Source: Flavobacteriaceae bacterium Ap0902 (GTDB lineage: Bacteria > Bacteroidota > Bacteroidia > Flavobacteriales > Weeksellaceae). From it: DNA of 64,000 nt. The DNA lies in assembly GCA_009835005.1 (NCBI GenBank), contig WTFG01000008.1, forward strand, positions 1 through 64,000, given 5' to 3'. Position 1 is the first letter of the stretch. Each line of letters begins with the position of its first letter. Shown here one piece after another: positions 28,078-37,539 of the stretch. The notes beneath the pieces are model-generated. The model did not search any database. It was not told the origin of the DNA and saw only the letters and a program-made list of their open reading frames with translations. A program made the translations under genes and the position numbers.

Positions 28078-28722
28078 TTAGATTAGTCTAGTGTATCGCA
28101 TCTCTTTGTGATGATTATCTATCTGCAATTGAACCATTGAGGTAGTCTTAACCACGGGAATCTCTTCCTTTTTCTTCCAGAATAGATCACTATGTTTATC
28201 TGTCAAATTGTCAGCATTAAAGGTAGTTAGTGATTTAATTTGATGCTCATGATATGCCTTCTCTCTATAATCATAAAGGGTAGCAGAACTTGTAACGAAG
28301 ATCTCATCCTCTATCTTCAACATTGTTTTATCCTTCTCATCCCACCGCAAACACCATGCCTCCCATGTCTGGTTATTCAAAATCATTTGCGTAAAAGGTT
28401 CTATGCCTTCTAGTTCTAAATCATCAAAATAATCCTGAACATTGCTATACTTGATTAATTCAAATGGGAAAACACCTCTGCTTTGCCTATAAGATTCCTT
28501 TCTTATATGAGGCTTTAGGGCACCATTTAGTATGGTGGTTGTCCACAAGTCAGAGGTCAATACCCATGTCCCACCTCCCTGAATATCCAAAGGATAAGTC
28601 GCATCTACACCATGGATATATTTACTTATTAACGTGGGGGAAGAAACTCTTCTATAGTCCTCATCTCTATTATGGGTTAGAATAAGCCCTTCTTTTCTTC
28701 TATACAAACTAAAAATACACAT
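28078..28722 (-). CDS. NRDE (TANGO2-like) family protein
   Basis: The protein begins MCIF and carries the family-defining NRDE as HNRDEDYRR near residue 18, followed by the GGTWVL segment. Cys2 next to the initiator Met would be an N-terminal nucleophile if the Met is removed, as proposed for this Ntn-like fold. At 214 residues it is slightly short for the family. The biochemical role of the family is not settled. It is transcribed away from the ATP-grasp gene. Confidence 0.85.
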   Translation of the reverse strand: MCIFSLYRRKEGLILTHNRDEDYRRVSSPTLISKYIHGVDATYPLDIQGGGTWVLTSDLWTTTILNGALKPHIRKESYRQSRGVFPFELIKYSNVQDYFDDLELEGIEPFTQMILNNQTWEAWCLRWDEKDKTMLKIEDEIFVTSSATLYDYREKAYHEHQIKSLTTFNADNLTDKHSDLFWKKKEEIPVVKTTSMVQLQIDNHHKEMRYTRLI

Positions 28723-28897
28723 AGAGCAAATGTGATAAAATTATATCTTTGTAACAAATTAATATAAAGAGGTCTTTCTGGGATGTTTGGATTATGACTC
28801 TTTCTATATTCAATATGAATCAAATTATTCTGAATTAAATATGGATACCGTTTAATTTAATCTTGAAACTTTAACGCTACTACAAAATAAACCTTCT

Positions 28898-29884
28898 ATG
28901 GTAAAGCACGAATTAAAAAAGATTACGCATTATGAATATTGGGAATTTTGGGTGTTTTATATTCCTATGATTCCCGTATGGTTATATCATAGTCTAAAAG
29001 CCAAATCTTTAACTTATTTTACTGCTACCAACCCTGGAATAGAGCATGGCGGTTTTTTTGAATATTCTAAATTTAAAATTCAAGAACAGATAGCAGAAAA
29101 ATCACGACCAGTGCACCAATTAATAACCTCTGAAAACAATTCTCTAGATCTTGGGTTTAATTATCCTTTTATAGCCAAACCAGAAAAAGGACAACGCGGA
29201 ATTAGTGTACAAATTATTAATAGTGATAGAGAATGGGAGATTTATAAAAGAAATGCCAAAGGGAATATCATAGTTCAAGAATACATTGATCTACCCAAAG
29301 AGTATGGTGTATTTTACGCAAAATTACCCTATGAATCTAAAGGTAAAATTTTATCTATCACGGGCAAAGAATTTTTGACCTACCAGGGGGATGGAACAAC
29401 TAGCTTAAGAGAATTTATAGAATCTAACTCTAGAGCTTATTTCAATAAATCTTATCTGTATATGAAGTTCCATGAGGAGCAAAATTTAATCTTGCCTGCT
29501 GGTGAAAAAATGATTTTAGAACGAATAGGAAACCATCATCGTGGGACTTATTTCTATGATAATTCTAGCTTAATCACTCCCGCCTTAGAAGCAGCCATTG
29601 AGAATATAGCATCCAACGTAGAAGGATTCTATTATGGGAGATTGGATGTGAAGGCAAAAAGTGATGAGGCATTTCGAAAAGGGGAATTTATTGTACTAGA
29701 AATCAATGGTGCTAATTCTGAAGCTACGCATATATATGATGAGGAGTATTCTATTATAGACGCATATAAAGAAGTGGTTAGACATTTAGATGTTCAATAC
29801 AAAATTGCAAAGCACAATATTAAAAATGGAGCTAAAACAACTCCTATCGGAGAATTTTCCAATATTGTGTTTAAACATCTATAA
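28898..29884 (+). CDS. ATP-grasp domain protein
   Basis: The N-terminal 45 residues contain an aromatic, hydrophobic segment (EYWEFWVFYIPMIPVWLYHSL). An ATP-grasp fold follows: ATP-binding strands YPFIAKPEKGQRGISV and IIVQEYIDLPKEYGVFY, and the metal-binding strand GEFIVLEINGANSEA with Glu and Asn ligands. D-Ala-D-Ala ligases are the nearest recognisable relatives, but the substrate is unknown. The N-terminal segment may anchor it to the membrane. It precedes the rhomboid gene by 65 bases. Confidence 0.8.
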   Translation: MVKHELKKITHYEYWEFWVFYIPMIPVWLYHSLKAKSLTYFTATNPGIEHGGFFEYSKFKIQEQIAEKSRPVHQLITSENNSLDLGFNYPFIAKPEKGQRGISVQIINSDREWEIYKRNAKGNIIVQEYIDLPKEYGVFYAKLPYESKGKILSITGKEFLTYQGDGTTSLREFIESNSRAYFNKSYLYMKFHEEQNLILPAGEKMILERIGNHHRGTYFYDNSSLITPALEAAIENIASNVEGFYYGRLDVKAKSDEAFRKGEFIVLEINGANSEATHIYDEEYSIIDAYKEVVRHLDVQYKIAKHNIKNGAKTTPIGEFSNIVFKHL

Positions 29885-29949
29885 GCCTGCAAATTTGTCA
29901 ATTCTCTAATTTGGAACAAATTGTGTCTATGCTAGTTTAAATAAAACCT

Positions 29950-30681
29950 TTGAACGAGAAAGCAAAAATACGAGAGGCCATTCTTATACCTACCCTATTA
30001 ATTTTGGTCTTGGTCATAGTTCACCTCATGAATCTGCCTGGTTGTTATGGCATTATCCCTAGATATTTACAAGGATTTAGAGGTGTCTTATTAGCCCCAC
30101 TATTCCACTCTAGTTGGGAACATTTATTTAATAATGCTTATCCTATTTTAATTTTAGGGTTTATGATTTTTGCATTTTACCGGAAAATTGCTTACTTGCT
30201 TTTGACTTTAGGTTGGATGCTGACAGGTATACTCGTTTGGTTATTTGCGGATATGGGTATTCTGCCCTCTGACACCCATATAGGTTGTCACATAGGCGCT
30301 AGTGGTATAGTGTACATGATGGCATCTTTTGTGTTCTTTAGTGGGATTTTCAGACGTTCTTTACCCTTAATTGCCGTTTCACTCATTGTGGTGTTCTTAT
30401 ATGGAAGCATGCTGTGGGGAATTTTCCCAGAGGAAGTCATCATTTATAGCAAAGAGCAAGCAAATATAAGTTGGGAAAGTCATTTGTTCGGTGCTATGGT
30501 AGGTTTATTTTTCTCTTACAAATGGCGCAAAATTGGTCCTCAAAAGAAGAGATTTCCTTGGCACAGAAAAGATTATTATAACATTCAAGATGAGATTTTA
30601 TGGCAAAAATACCTAGAAGAATTCCCAGAAGAAGAGAAGCCAGAAAAGGAAGAAAAACCTAAGTTTAAGGATTTGTTTTAA
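29950..30681 (+). CDS. Rhomboid-family intramembrane serine protease
   Basis: About six membrane segments. The catalytic Ser is in HIGASGIVYMM, with the His in WESHLFGAMVG. The conserved HSSWEHLFNNAYP segment contributes the oxyanion-site His and Asn residues. A hydrophilic Glu/Lys-rich tail of about 60 residues ends the protein. The first usable in-frame start is a TTG at 29950, preceded by an in-frame stop 12 bases upstream, so TTG is the probable start. It cleaves membrane substrates; which ones is unknown. Confidence 0.88.
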   Translation: MNEKAKIREAILIPTLLILVLVIVHLMNLPGCYGIIPRYLQGFRGVLLAPLFHSSWEHLFNNAYPILILGFMIFAFYRKIAYLLLTLGWMLTGILVWLFADMGILPSDTHIGCHIGASGIVYMMASFVFFSGIFRRSLPLIAVSLIVVFLYGSMLWGIFPEEVIIYSKEQANISWESHLFGAMVGLFFSYKWRKIGPQKKRFPWHRKDYYNIQDEILWQKYLEEFPEEEKPEKEEKPKFKDLF

Positions 30682-30840
30682 GGTTAGGGCTTTTCTAGAA
30701 TGTATTGTGCCTGTAAACTTTAATTAAAAATAATATGATAGAAATGTTTATATCATTCATCATGCGATTCCAACCTAGACATTGAAAGGTATACAAACCA
30801 ATTTATCTATCAAGATAATTTGATTAATATTGAAGTTTAC

Positions 30841-32169
30841 TTAGTTTATCTCAAACCGATTACTCGTATAGAATTCTAAAACTTTTACTTTAAATAGAAA
30901 ATCATATTTAGCCTGTGCTAAGTTTCCTTTGGCCGCTACCCAGTTATTTTTAGCCATCTCAAAATCTAAAATGTTAGAGAATCCTGCATCATAACGTTTT
31001 TGCATAAAATCCAATGCAATCGTTCTTGCTTCTACATTTTTTAACGAGGCTTCATAGGTTTGCTTTGCATTTACGGCGTCTAAATAAGCCGCTTCTATCT
31101 CTTGCCTTAATTTGTATTTCTCATTTTCTAAATCAAGCAGCGCACTTTCTTGATTAATTTGTGCATTGGCAATGTTGGTTTTATTCTGATAACCATCAAA
31201 AATAGGCACATTAATGGAAATTGTAAAAGCATGGCCTAGATTATCAGTAAACTGATCGCCAAAATTACCATTCGGGTTTTCTTTAAAATAAGTATAACCT
31301 GTACCAAAACCATAACCAAGAGAAACAGTTGGCAGAACACCAGCCTCTGCAATGGCTTGTTCATTGACTGCTTTCTCTACTTGCAAGGTTCTAAGTTCTA
31401 TCTCTGGACGTATTTCCATCGCTTGTCGGAAGATTTCAGAAGTCATTCCTAAACCGAGTTGAGCAATATACCGTTCTGCATCCACATCTTGCACTTCTAG
31501 TGGTGTATCTAGCGGCATTTGTAAGAGTGCTTTGAGTTGCAACAAAGCCGATTCTACATTATTTTTTCTTTGTACTAGCGAAAGTTCATCTTGCGCTACC
31601 GCTGCATTGGCATCCGCAATATTGGCTTCTGGTACTACCCCCCCATTATACTGAATCGTAACGATCTCTAATTGTTTTTGAGATAAAAGAAGTTGACTTT
31701 CTGCAATTTCTACCAATGCTTGGTTAAATAAAACTTGCAAATACGTATTAGCAATGTTTAATGCAACATCATTCTTCAAAATATCCACATTTTTACTAGC
31801 AATTTCTTGATCTAAAATAGCATTCTGTTGTAGATTTATATTTCTGAAACCATTAAAAACCGTCCAATTGGCTTGTACAAAATCAAATTGCGTGGTATAA
31901 CTATTTACCCTCATTCTTGAATTATGATATAAATTCGCAGATTCTGAGAGCCCAGCACTTAATTTAGGTAATAAATTACCAGAGGTTCGTGTAATTTCAT
32001 TTTCAGCAATTTCTTCTTGTAAGATATTTTGTTGAATGGTTATATTATTTTCTAGTGCGTAATCAATGCAATCTTGCAAACTCATCGCTCGTGAGGTTTG
32101 TTGTGCATTTACTACAATAGAAAGTAATATTAAACCTAATTTAAAAATGGACTTCATACAATTGCTCAT
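30841..32169 (-). CDS. TolC-family outer-membrane efflux protein
   Basis: A 442-residue protein with a signal peptide (ending near VVNAQQ). Two repeated outer membrane factor domains of long helices and strands are rich in Ala, Gln and Asn (for example LQDCIDYALENNITIQQNILQ). It would form the trimeric outer-membrane channel of the exporter encoded by the four upstream genes. It is the last gene of the unit, 9 bases after the adaptor. Confidence 0.92.
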   Translation of the reverse strand: MSNCMKSIFKLGLILLSIVVNAQQTSRAMSLQDCIDYALENNITIQQNILQEEIAENEITRTSGNLLPKLSAGLSESANLYHNSRMRVNSYTTQFDFVQANWTVFNGFRNINLQQNAILDQEIASKNVDILKNDVALNIANTYLQVLFNQALVEIAESQLLLSQKQLEIVTIQYNGGVVPEANIADANAAVAQDELSLVQRKNNVESALLQLKALLQMPLDTPLEVQDVDAERYIAQLGLGMTSEIFRQAMEIRPEIELRTLQVEKAVNEQAIAEAGVLPTVSLGYGFGTGYTYFKENPNGNFGDQFTDNLGHAFTISINVPIFDGYQNKTNIANAQINQESALLDLENEKYKLRQEIEAAYLDAVNAKQTYEASLKNVEARTIALDFMQKRYDAGFSNILDFEMAKNNWVAAKGNLAQAKYDFLFKVKVLEFYTSNRFEIN

Positions 32170-32178
32170 TTATTTCTA

Positions 32179-33303
32179 TTAATTTCTTGGTCTTCTATCT
32201 CCCTCTTTACCAACTTTCGAATCAGTATTCCAAACCTTTACTTGATCATCTTCTGATACACCACTCAAAACCTGAACATACAATCCATCAGAAACGCCAA
32301 GTTTCACTGATTTTTTCTCCCAACCATCAGCAGTTTGCACTTCCACATAAGGACTTCCATCCTCATCATATTGAATCACAGATTCTAATAAAGACAGACT
32401 ATTATTGGTGGCTGCAATCGCAATTTCTGCATTGGCACTATAACCAGCACGAATAAAATTCTGATGGTCTAATAATACATTCGCTTTAATTTCAAATTGA
32501 ACCACACCGTTTTCTGTAACTCCAGAAGGTGAAATAAAATAGAGTGTTCCTTTATAACTTTCTTCTGGTAACGCACCAATTTTAATCGTTAAAGGCATCC
32601 CCTCTTCTAACTTACCCACTTCTGATTCATCTACCATCCCTTCAAAAATCATTTTATTTACATCTGCCATTGTAGCCACCGTAGTACCTGTACTAAAGTT
32701 ATTGATCGGCTGTACCATATTCCCTGTTTCTACTGGAATATCCAATATCATCCCAGAGATAGTGGCACGGATTTGGGTGGTTGCATAACTTTCTAATCCA
32801 GGGGCCACGCCAGATTCTGCCACACGGTAATTCTCATTCGCAGATGCCACATTAGCCTTGGCTTGTTGATAAGCGTTGACGGCATTATCATAATCCGCCT
32901 TGGCAATCACGCCTTGATCGTATAGATATTGAACCCGATTAAAATTCTTGGTTTCATTTTCCAAGGCAATTTTAGCAGTACGAATTTGCTGTTTAGCCAT
33001 ATTTAGCGAATTTACATCTGGCACCACTTGGATGGATGCAATCATCTGCCCTTGTTCCAATACATCGCCTTCGTTGGCGTATATCTTATCTATAATACCA
33101 GATATATTAGGCTTGATTTCAATTTCTTCTTTGGGTTTAATCTCGCCCGTTGCCACCGCTACCTGTTCTATGCTTTTAGATTCTGGTTGCACGGTTTTGT
33201 ACGTAGTGACTTCTTCTGCATTTTTGGAATAATTATAATATATAGCCCATATCGCACCAACTAGGACCAAGACGATTAATACTATTTTTAATATTTTTTT
33301 CAT
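32179..33303 (-). CDS. Periplasmic adaptor subunit of an efflux pump (MacA/HlyD type)
   Basis: An N-terminal membrane anchor (about residues 5-25) is followed by a biotinyl-lipoyl-like half (EIKPNISGIIDKIYANEGDVLEQGQ), a helical hairpin (about 95-165), the second lipoyl half and a beta-barrel region. This is the membrane fusion protein order. It links the permeases in the inner membrane with the TolC-like channel. The operon context with ABC genes points to a MacA role rather than an RND partner. Confidence 0.9.
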   Translation of the reverse strand: MKKILKIVLIVLVLVGAIWAIYYNYSKNAEEVTTYKTVQPESKSIEQVAVATGEIKPKEEIEIKPNISGIIDKIYANEGDVLEQGQMIASIQVVPDVNSLNMAKQQIRTAKIALENETKNFNRVQYLYDQGVIAKADYDNAVNAYQQAKANVASANENYRVAESGVAPGLESYATTQIRATISGMILDIPVETGNMVQPINNFSTGTTVATMADVNKMIFEGMVDESEVGKLEEGMPLTIKIGALPEESYKGTLYFISPSGVTENGVVQFEIKANVLLDHQNFIRAGYSANAEIAIAATNNSLSLLESVIQYDEDGSPYVEVQTADGWEKKSVKLGVSDGLYVQVLSGVSEDDQVKVWNTDSKVGKEGDRRPRN

Positions 33304-33324
33304 GCGTATTTTCTATAATAATTT

Positions 33325-34557
33325 TTATTCATCTCTTAAAGCATCAATGGGTTTTATCTGAATGGCTCGCCATGCGGGTAGCAATCCAGCCAGCAAGGAC
33401 ATCAACACAATAATGGCAAAGGCTCCTATAATGATCCCAACATCTACAGAACTATTGACTAATGGGATATTAGAATCCTCCATATTATCTACCATTGTAT
33501 TAATGATGGCGAGTAACACCGTACCGAATATTACCCCCATTAAACCAGAAATTATAGTCACCGTGACTGCTTCTAACATAATCTGGGTGATAATCTGTTT
33601 TGGTTGTGCGCCCAATGCTCTACGGATTCCAAATTCTTGTGTTCTTTCTTTCACAGTAATCAACAAAATACTGCTCACCGCAATGGATCCAGCAAACAAG
33701 GTTAAAAATCCAACAATGGCCGTTAAAAACTCTAAACCACTCATAAAACTAAATAACTTCCCGAACATTTCTCCCAGATTAAAACCTCCAATGGCCTGCG
33801 TATCATTTGGAGCAATATCATGCTGTTCTTTCAGATAACCTTTTATTTTTTCTTCTGCTTCTTTAATGTCATAAGAATCTTTGATATTTATCGCTAACCA
33901 ACCCAAGCGATTGGGCTCATTGTATAATTTAGCAAAAGTACTAAAGGGCATAAAGAGCACTTTTCCACCCTCAAAGCCGCCTCTATTTTCATAGACACCA
34001 ATCACTTTAAAATTAACATTATTCACAACTACAGATTTACCAACGACCTCAGAAATATCCGTTTGGAAAAGTTCTTCTACAATATCCTCCCCTATCACAC
34101 AGACTTTACTACTCGCTTCTATATCCGCATGATTGATAAATCGGCCATACGTAATGGTTTTTTTGAACATTTGATTCTGTTCTGGGAAATCTCCAAAAAC
34201 TTGGTACTCCCCACTACTGGTGTTATAACGTACCCTAGAAAAAGTCACATTTCTAGGTGCAATCAAATTAATCTCTGGAAATCTTTTCTTTAATCCCTCT
34301 ACATCATCCAACACCAAATCAAACGTTCGTCCTCTACCATAGCCTTTATGCGGAACACTTGTTTGTTCTGCCCATATAAACAAACTATTGGTACTAGAAC
34401 CTTTTAAATCTCTATCAAAACCATTGCGCATACCATTCACCATTCCTAGCAACCAGATAAATAGGAACATCCCCCAAGCGACCCCAATCATCGTGATGAA
34501 GGTTCGGGATTTGTTTTTGCTTAACGCATGATATATTTCATTCCAAGTATCTATCAT
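33325..34557 (-). CDS. MacB-type ABC transporter permease (second of two)
   Basis: An N-terminal membrane helix is followed by a large periplasmic MacB core (about 50-270) and three C-terminal helices of the FtsX domain. The ERTQEFGIRRALGAQP coupling region and the ending LPAWRAIQIKPIDALRDE are typical. The ATPase is not fused, unlike E. coli MacB. It is 21 bases upstream of the adaptor and 3 bases after the first permease. Confidence 0.9.
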   Translation of the reverse strand: MIDTWNEIYHALSKNKSRTFITMIGVAWGMFLFIWLLGMVNGMRNGFDRDLKGSSTNSLFIWAEQTSVPHKGYGRGRTFDLVLDDVEGLKKRFPEINLIAPRNVTFSRVRYNTSSGEYQVFGDFPEQNQMFKKTITYGRFINHADIEASSKVCVIGEDIVEELFQTDISEVVGKSVVVNNVNFKVIGVYENRGGFEGGKVLFMPFSTFAKLYNEPNRLGWLAINIKDSYDIKEAEEKIKGYLKEQHDIAPNDTQAIGGFNLGEMFGKLFSFMSGLEFLTAIVGFLTLFAGSIAVSSILLITVKERTQEFGIRRALGAQPKQIITQIMLEAVTVTIISGLMGVIFGTVLLAIINTMVDNMEDSNIPLVNSSVDVGIIIGAFAIIVLMSLLAGLLPAWRAIQIKPIDALRDE

Positions 34558-34560
34558 CTG

Positions 34561-35787
34561 CTAGTCGTCTCTTAGAGCTTCAATTGGTTTAATATTAGCG
34601 GCACGTCTTGCAGGTAAAAACCCTGCAATAAGTCCTGCTAAAAACAAAATCACTACGGCCATGATGATGACCCTCTTCTCAACCGAAGGGTCATAAATTA
34701 AATATTGTGTAAGTTGATCATCGACTGAATTGGTAAGTAATACACCAGACAAGACACCTATAAATCCAAAAATAAAGGTAACCGTTAAAGTTTCTTGCAA
34801 TACCAAGGCAATAATGCTTTTAGGGGTGGCTCCCAACGCTTTTCTTACGCCAATCTCTTTGGTTCTTTCTCTCACGCTATAGGCCATCATATTACTGATG
34901 CTCACCACGCCAGCAATCAAACTACCACCGCCAATCACAAAAACAATTACAGCAAATAGATAAAAGAATAACTCTGTTTGCTCTAAACCATCTGTGTTAT
35001 CTCTTACCCTAAGTCCACGCAAATCCTCTGGACTCACTTGGTGGATGCTTTTTAAATCTTGCTCTACTGCACTGGATAGTTCTTTAATCCCTGCCAAAGT
35101 TAAATCCTCTGCTGGTAAATAATCTACCCTATCTATTTTATCTGTTCCATAGATCACTTGCATGGTTTGGATCGGTAAATAGATTTTTCTTTCCTCATCA
35201 TCCCCATCCTCATCAGAAAAAACACCTACTACGTGATAGAGTGTATTTCCTAATTGAATCGTACGCCCTACTGCAGATTCATTTTTATATAAATCCTTTT
35301 CTACTAAACGACCGATTGTAACATTTTTTTCTAAATTTCTACCATCTTCCTCATTGATATAGCGTCCACTAATTACTGTATTTTCTGCCATTTGTTGCTG
35401 GCTCGGCAGAACCCCTTGTATCATATAACTTCCATATTCACTGCCATATCTGGCAGAAATTTCTTTGGTAATAGAGGGCGTTATACTCAATATTTGATCA
35501 CCATATTTTTCTTTGATATAGTAATAATCATCTAGTTTTAATTCAACTTCTCTCCCTTTTTGCTTTCCTCTATATGCAATATTGGTTTTCCCTGTATACA
35601 AGGAAACCTTCTTGACCCCTGGTGGAAAAAACTCTTCTTCAAAACCTTTTTGCAAACCGTTACTAAGACCAAATAAGGTAATGAAAACAAATAATGCCAA
35701 TGCAATCGTGAACCCAGAGAGAAAAGTTCTAAGTAAATTACTCTTTATAGAGGCCCATATCTCTAGCCAGCGGTCTATATCAAACAT
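34561..35787 (-). CDS. MacB-type ABC transporter permease (first of two)
   Basis: The same layout as the neighbouring permease: one N-terminal helix, a periplasmic core and three helices with RERTKEIGVRKALGATP and the end ANIKPIEALRDD. The sequence differs considerably from its neighbour, so the transporter is probably a heterodimer of two permeases with a homodimeric ATPase. The substrate is unknown. Confidence 0.9.
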   Translation of the reverse strand: MFDIDRWLEIWASIKSNLLRTFLSGFTIALALFVFITLFGLSNGLQKGFEEEFFPPGVKKVSLYTGKTNIAYRGKQKGREVELKLDDYYYIKEKYGDQILSITPSITKEISARYGSEYGSYMIQGVLPSQQQMAENTVISGRYINEEDGRNLEKNVTIGRLVEKDLYKNESAVGRTIQLGNTLYHVVGVFSDEDGDDEERKIYLPIQTMQVIYGTDKIDRVDYLPAEDLTLAGIKELSSAVEQDLKSIHQVSPEDLRGLRVRDNTDGLEQTELFFYLFAVIVFVIGGGSLIAGVVSISNMMAYSVRERTKEIGVRKALGATPKSIIALVLQETLTVTFIFGFIGVLSGVLLTNSVDDQLTQYLIYDPSVEKRVIIMAVVILFLAGLIAGFLPARRAANIKPIEALRDD

Positions 35788-35789
35788 GA

Positions 35790-36479
35790 TTAAACACGGG
35801 TTTGCGTTATTTCTTCATCACTCAAAATCACACCATCTTTTAACCGAACAATTCGTTTGCACATATGTGCAATGTCGTCTTCGTGCGTCACCATGAGGAT
35901 GGTTTTACCTTCATCATTAATCTGCTGAATCAATCGCATCACTTCATGAGAAGTTACAGAATCCAATGCACCTGTAGGCTCATCTGCCAATAACAATTTC
36001 GGTTGAGAAGCCAAAGCACGCGCAATGGCCACACGTTGTTTTTGCCCACCAGATAATTCATTGGGCATATGCTTTGCCCACTCTCCAAGGCCTACTTTTT
36101 CTACATATTGCAAGGCAATTTCATTGCGTTTATTTCTAGGTATTTTTTGATAATACAGAGGCAATGCTACGTTTTCCAATACATTTTTAAAACCAATCAA
36201 ATTATAAGATTGAAATATAAATCCTAAAAATTTATTTCTATAAGTGGCGGCTTTCGATTCATTTAAATTTTGAATAACAATACCATCTAATTCATATAAG
36301 CCAGAATCATGTACATCTAGCATTCCAATGATATTCAATAAAGTAGATTTACCAGAACCAGAAGATCCCATAATCGCAACAAATTCTCCCTCTTGCACCT
36401 CAAGATCAATCCCTTTAAGGACTTCAAGTTTATTCTTACCCATTTTATAGGATTTTCTAAGCGCTTTGATGGTAATCAT
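35790..36479 (-). CDS. ABC transporter ATP-binding protein (MacB/LolD type)
   Basis: A 229-residue ATPase with Walker A GSSGSGKSTLL (about 38-48), Q-loop IFQSYNL, signature LSGGQKQRVAIARALA, Walker B LLLADEPTGALD and the H-loop MVTHE. It is the first gene of a five-gene unit (ATPase, two permeases, adaptor, TolC-like channel) that would span both membranes and export a small molecule, peptide or lipoprotein-like substrate. Confidence 0.93.
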   Translation of the reverse strand: MITIKALRKSYKMGKNKLEVLKGIDLEVQEGEFVAIMGSSGSGKSTLLNIIGMLDVHDSGLYELDGIVIQNLNESKAATYRNKFLGFIFQSYNLIGFKNVLENVALPLYYQKIPRNKRNEIALQYVEKVGLGEWAKHMPNELSGGQKQRVAIARALASQPKLLLADEPTGALDSVTSHEVMRLIQQINDEGKTILMVTHEDDIAHMCKRIVRLKDGVILSDEEITQTRV

Positions 36480-36620
36480 AAGAGATTCTAGTTAACATGA
36501 ATAACTTTATAAATATAAGACAAATAGCATCTTTTATAACACCATTTAATCCTCATACTTCTTATAAGTCTATGTTTTATAGAAAATGTTACAGATTATA
36601 TGTAATGAATTTTAAAGCAT

Positions 36621-36652
36621 TAAAAACCCAGAGCATTTATAATGTCTGGGTT
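36621..36652 (-). terminator. Rho-independent terminator of the HipA-like/DUF3037-like pair
   Basis: An 8-bp stem (AACCCAGA / TCTGGGTT, 36625-36632 with 36645-36652) is followed on the minus strand by TTTTTA. It lies 33 bases past the stop at 36685 and ends that two-gene unit before the ABC operon promoter region. Confidence 0.75.
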
Positions 36653-36684
36653 AGCTTTTCTTATTTTATAGTATACTATTCTAT

Positions 36685-37539
36685 TTAATCCAAAAACTTA
36701 GAAGCCTTTTTTTCTAAAATTAAATCCGCTACCTTATCAGAATCCTCTGGGGGAAGAATAGAAATTAAATTATTATAATTAACAGACTCCCAAAGTTGAT
36801 GCGCTTTGCTGCCAATTTCTACAGGTTCTTCAGAAATTAAAAAGAAATTATTATCATCTAACGATTGATTATATTTTGCTGTAAGTGAAGAAATCAATGT
36901 AAAATAATGACTAATATTTTTGTCTAATGTGGCTGTCGATTTATCAAAATCTAAAGTTTTGGCTCCTATTAAAGATCCGTTCAATCCTATACAATCCAAT
37001 TCATAGTTAAAAAAAATGGACGGGAAAGTTTTAGGTTTAAATTTATAGTTTGTGTGAACTTTTTCAGCAACTTTAACTATTAATTTATTCCATACTAAAT
37101 CATAGATTGAATTATTTTTACTCAATTCAGGAGATCCTTCATTATGAATATCTTCTTTGAAGAAAAACCGAACTAAATTTTCAAAAAAATCATTGTCAAT
37201 CTCATTAAAGATAATCTTTGGCTTGGAAAATTGCAAAAGTCCATTGGAGTAATTACTTAAATACTCGAAATATTTTACATCAGATAAATTATCATATTTA
37301 TAAAAAGTTTTTAATTCAGTTTTATCATTATTTATATAATCCAATTTATTTCTAATCTGATTCAGAATAAAATCTAAATTAACTTCAACATTAGTTAAAA
37401 GTTTCTTAGCTAATTTCTCTTTTTTGTCAGAAAAAAAGTATAGGAATTTTTCGCCATCATACAATAGCATACCTATCGCTATAGAATCTTCTGTAGCGAT
37501 ATTAGGTGATAATTTTATGATTGAATAAAAACTTCTCAT
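36685..37539 (-). CDS. DUF3037-like protein paired with a HipA-like kinase
   Basis: The 284-residue protein begins FYSIIKLSPNIATEDSIAIGMLL, which resembles the N-terminus of DUF3037 proteins. The rest is hydrophilic, Lys/Asn-rich and has no recognised active site. It overlaps the HipA-like gene by 4 bases (ATGA), so the two are almost certainly co-translated. Function is unknown; a partner or substrate of the kinase is an inference. The codon and amino acid use is noticeably richer in Asn, Lys, Ile and Phe than in the flanking operons, which may indicate acquisition. Confidence 0.7.
   Translation of the reverse strand: MRSFYSIIKLSPNIATEDSIAIGMLLYDGEKFLYFFSDKKEKLAKKLLTNVEVNLDFILNQIRNKLDYINNDKTELKTFYKYDNLSDVKYFEYLSNYSNGLLQFSKPKIIFNEIDNDFFENLVRFFFKEDIHNEGSPELSKNNSIYDLVWNKLIVKVAEKVHTNYKFKPKTFPSIFFNYELDCIGLNGSLIGAKTLDFDKSTATLDKNISHYFTLISSLTAKYNQSLDDNNFFLISEEPVEIGSKAHQLWESVNYNNLISILPPEDSDKVADLILEKKASKFLD

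Noticed and set aside
33362-33838. 158-codon + strand frame inside the second permease gene
   Set aside because: It is antisense to a permease with clear FtsX features and has no plausible domain.
36497-36688. 63-codon + strand frame between the ABC operon and the DUF3037-like gene
   Set aside because: It runs through a terminator hairpin and shows no protein-like pattern.
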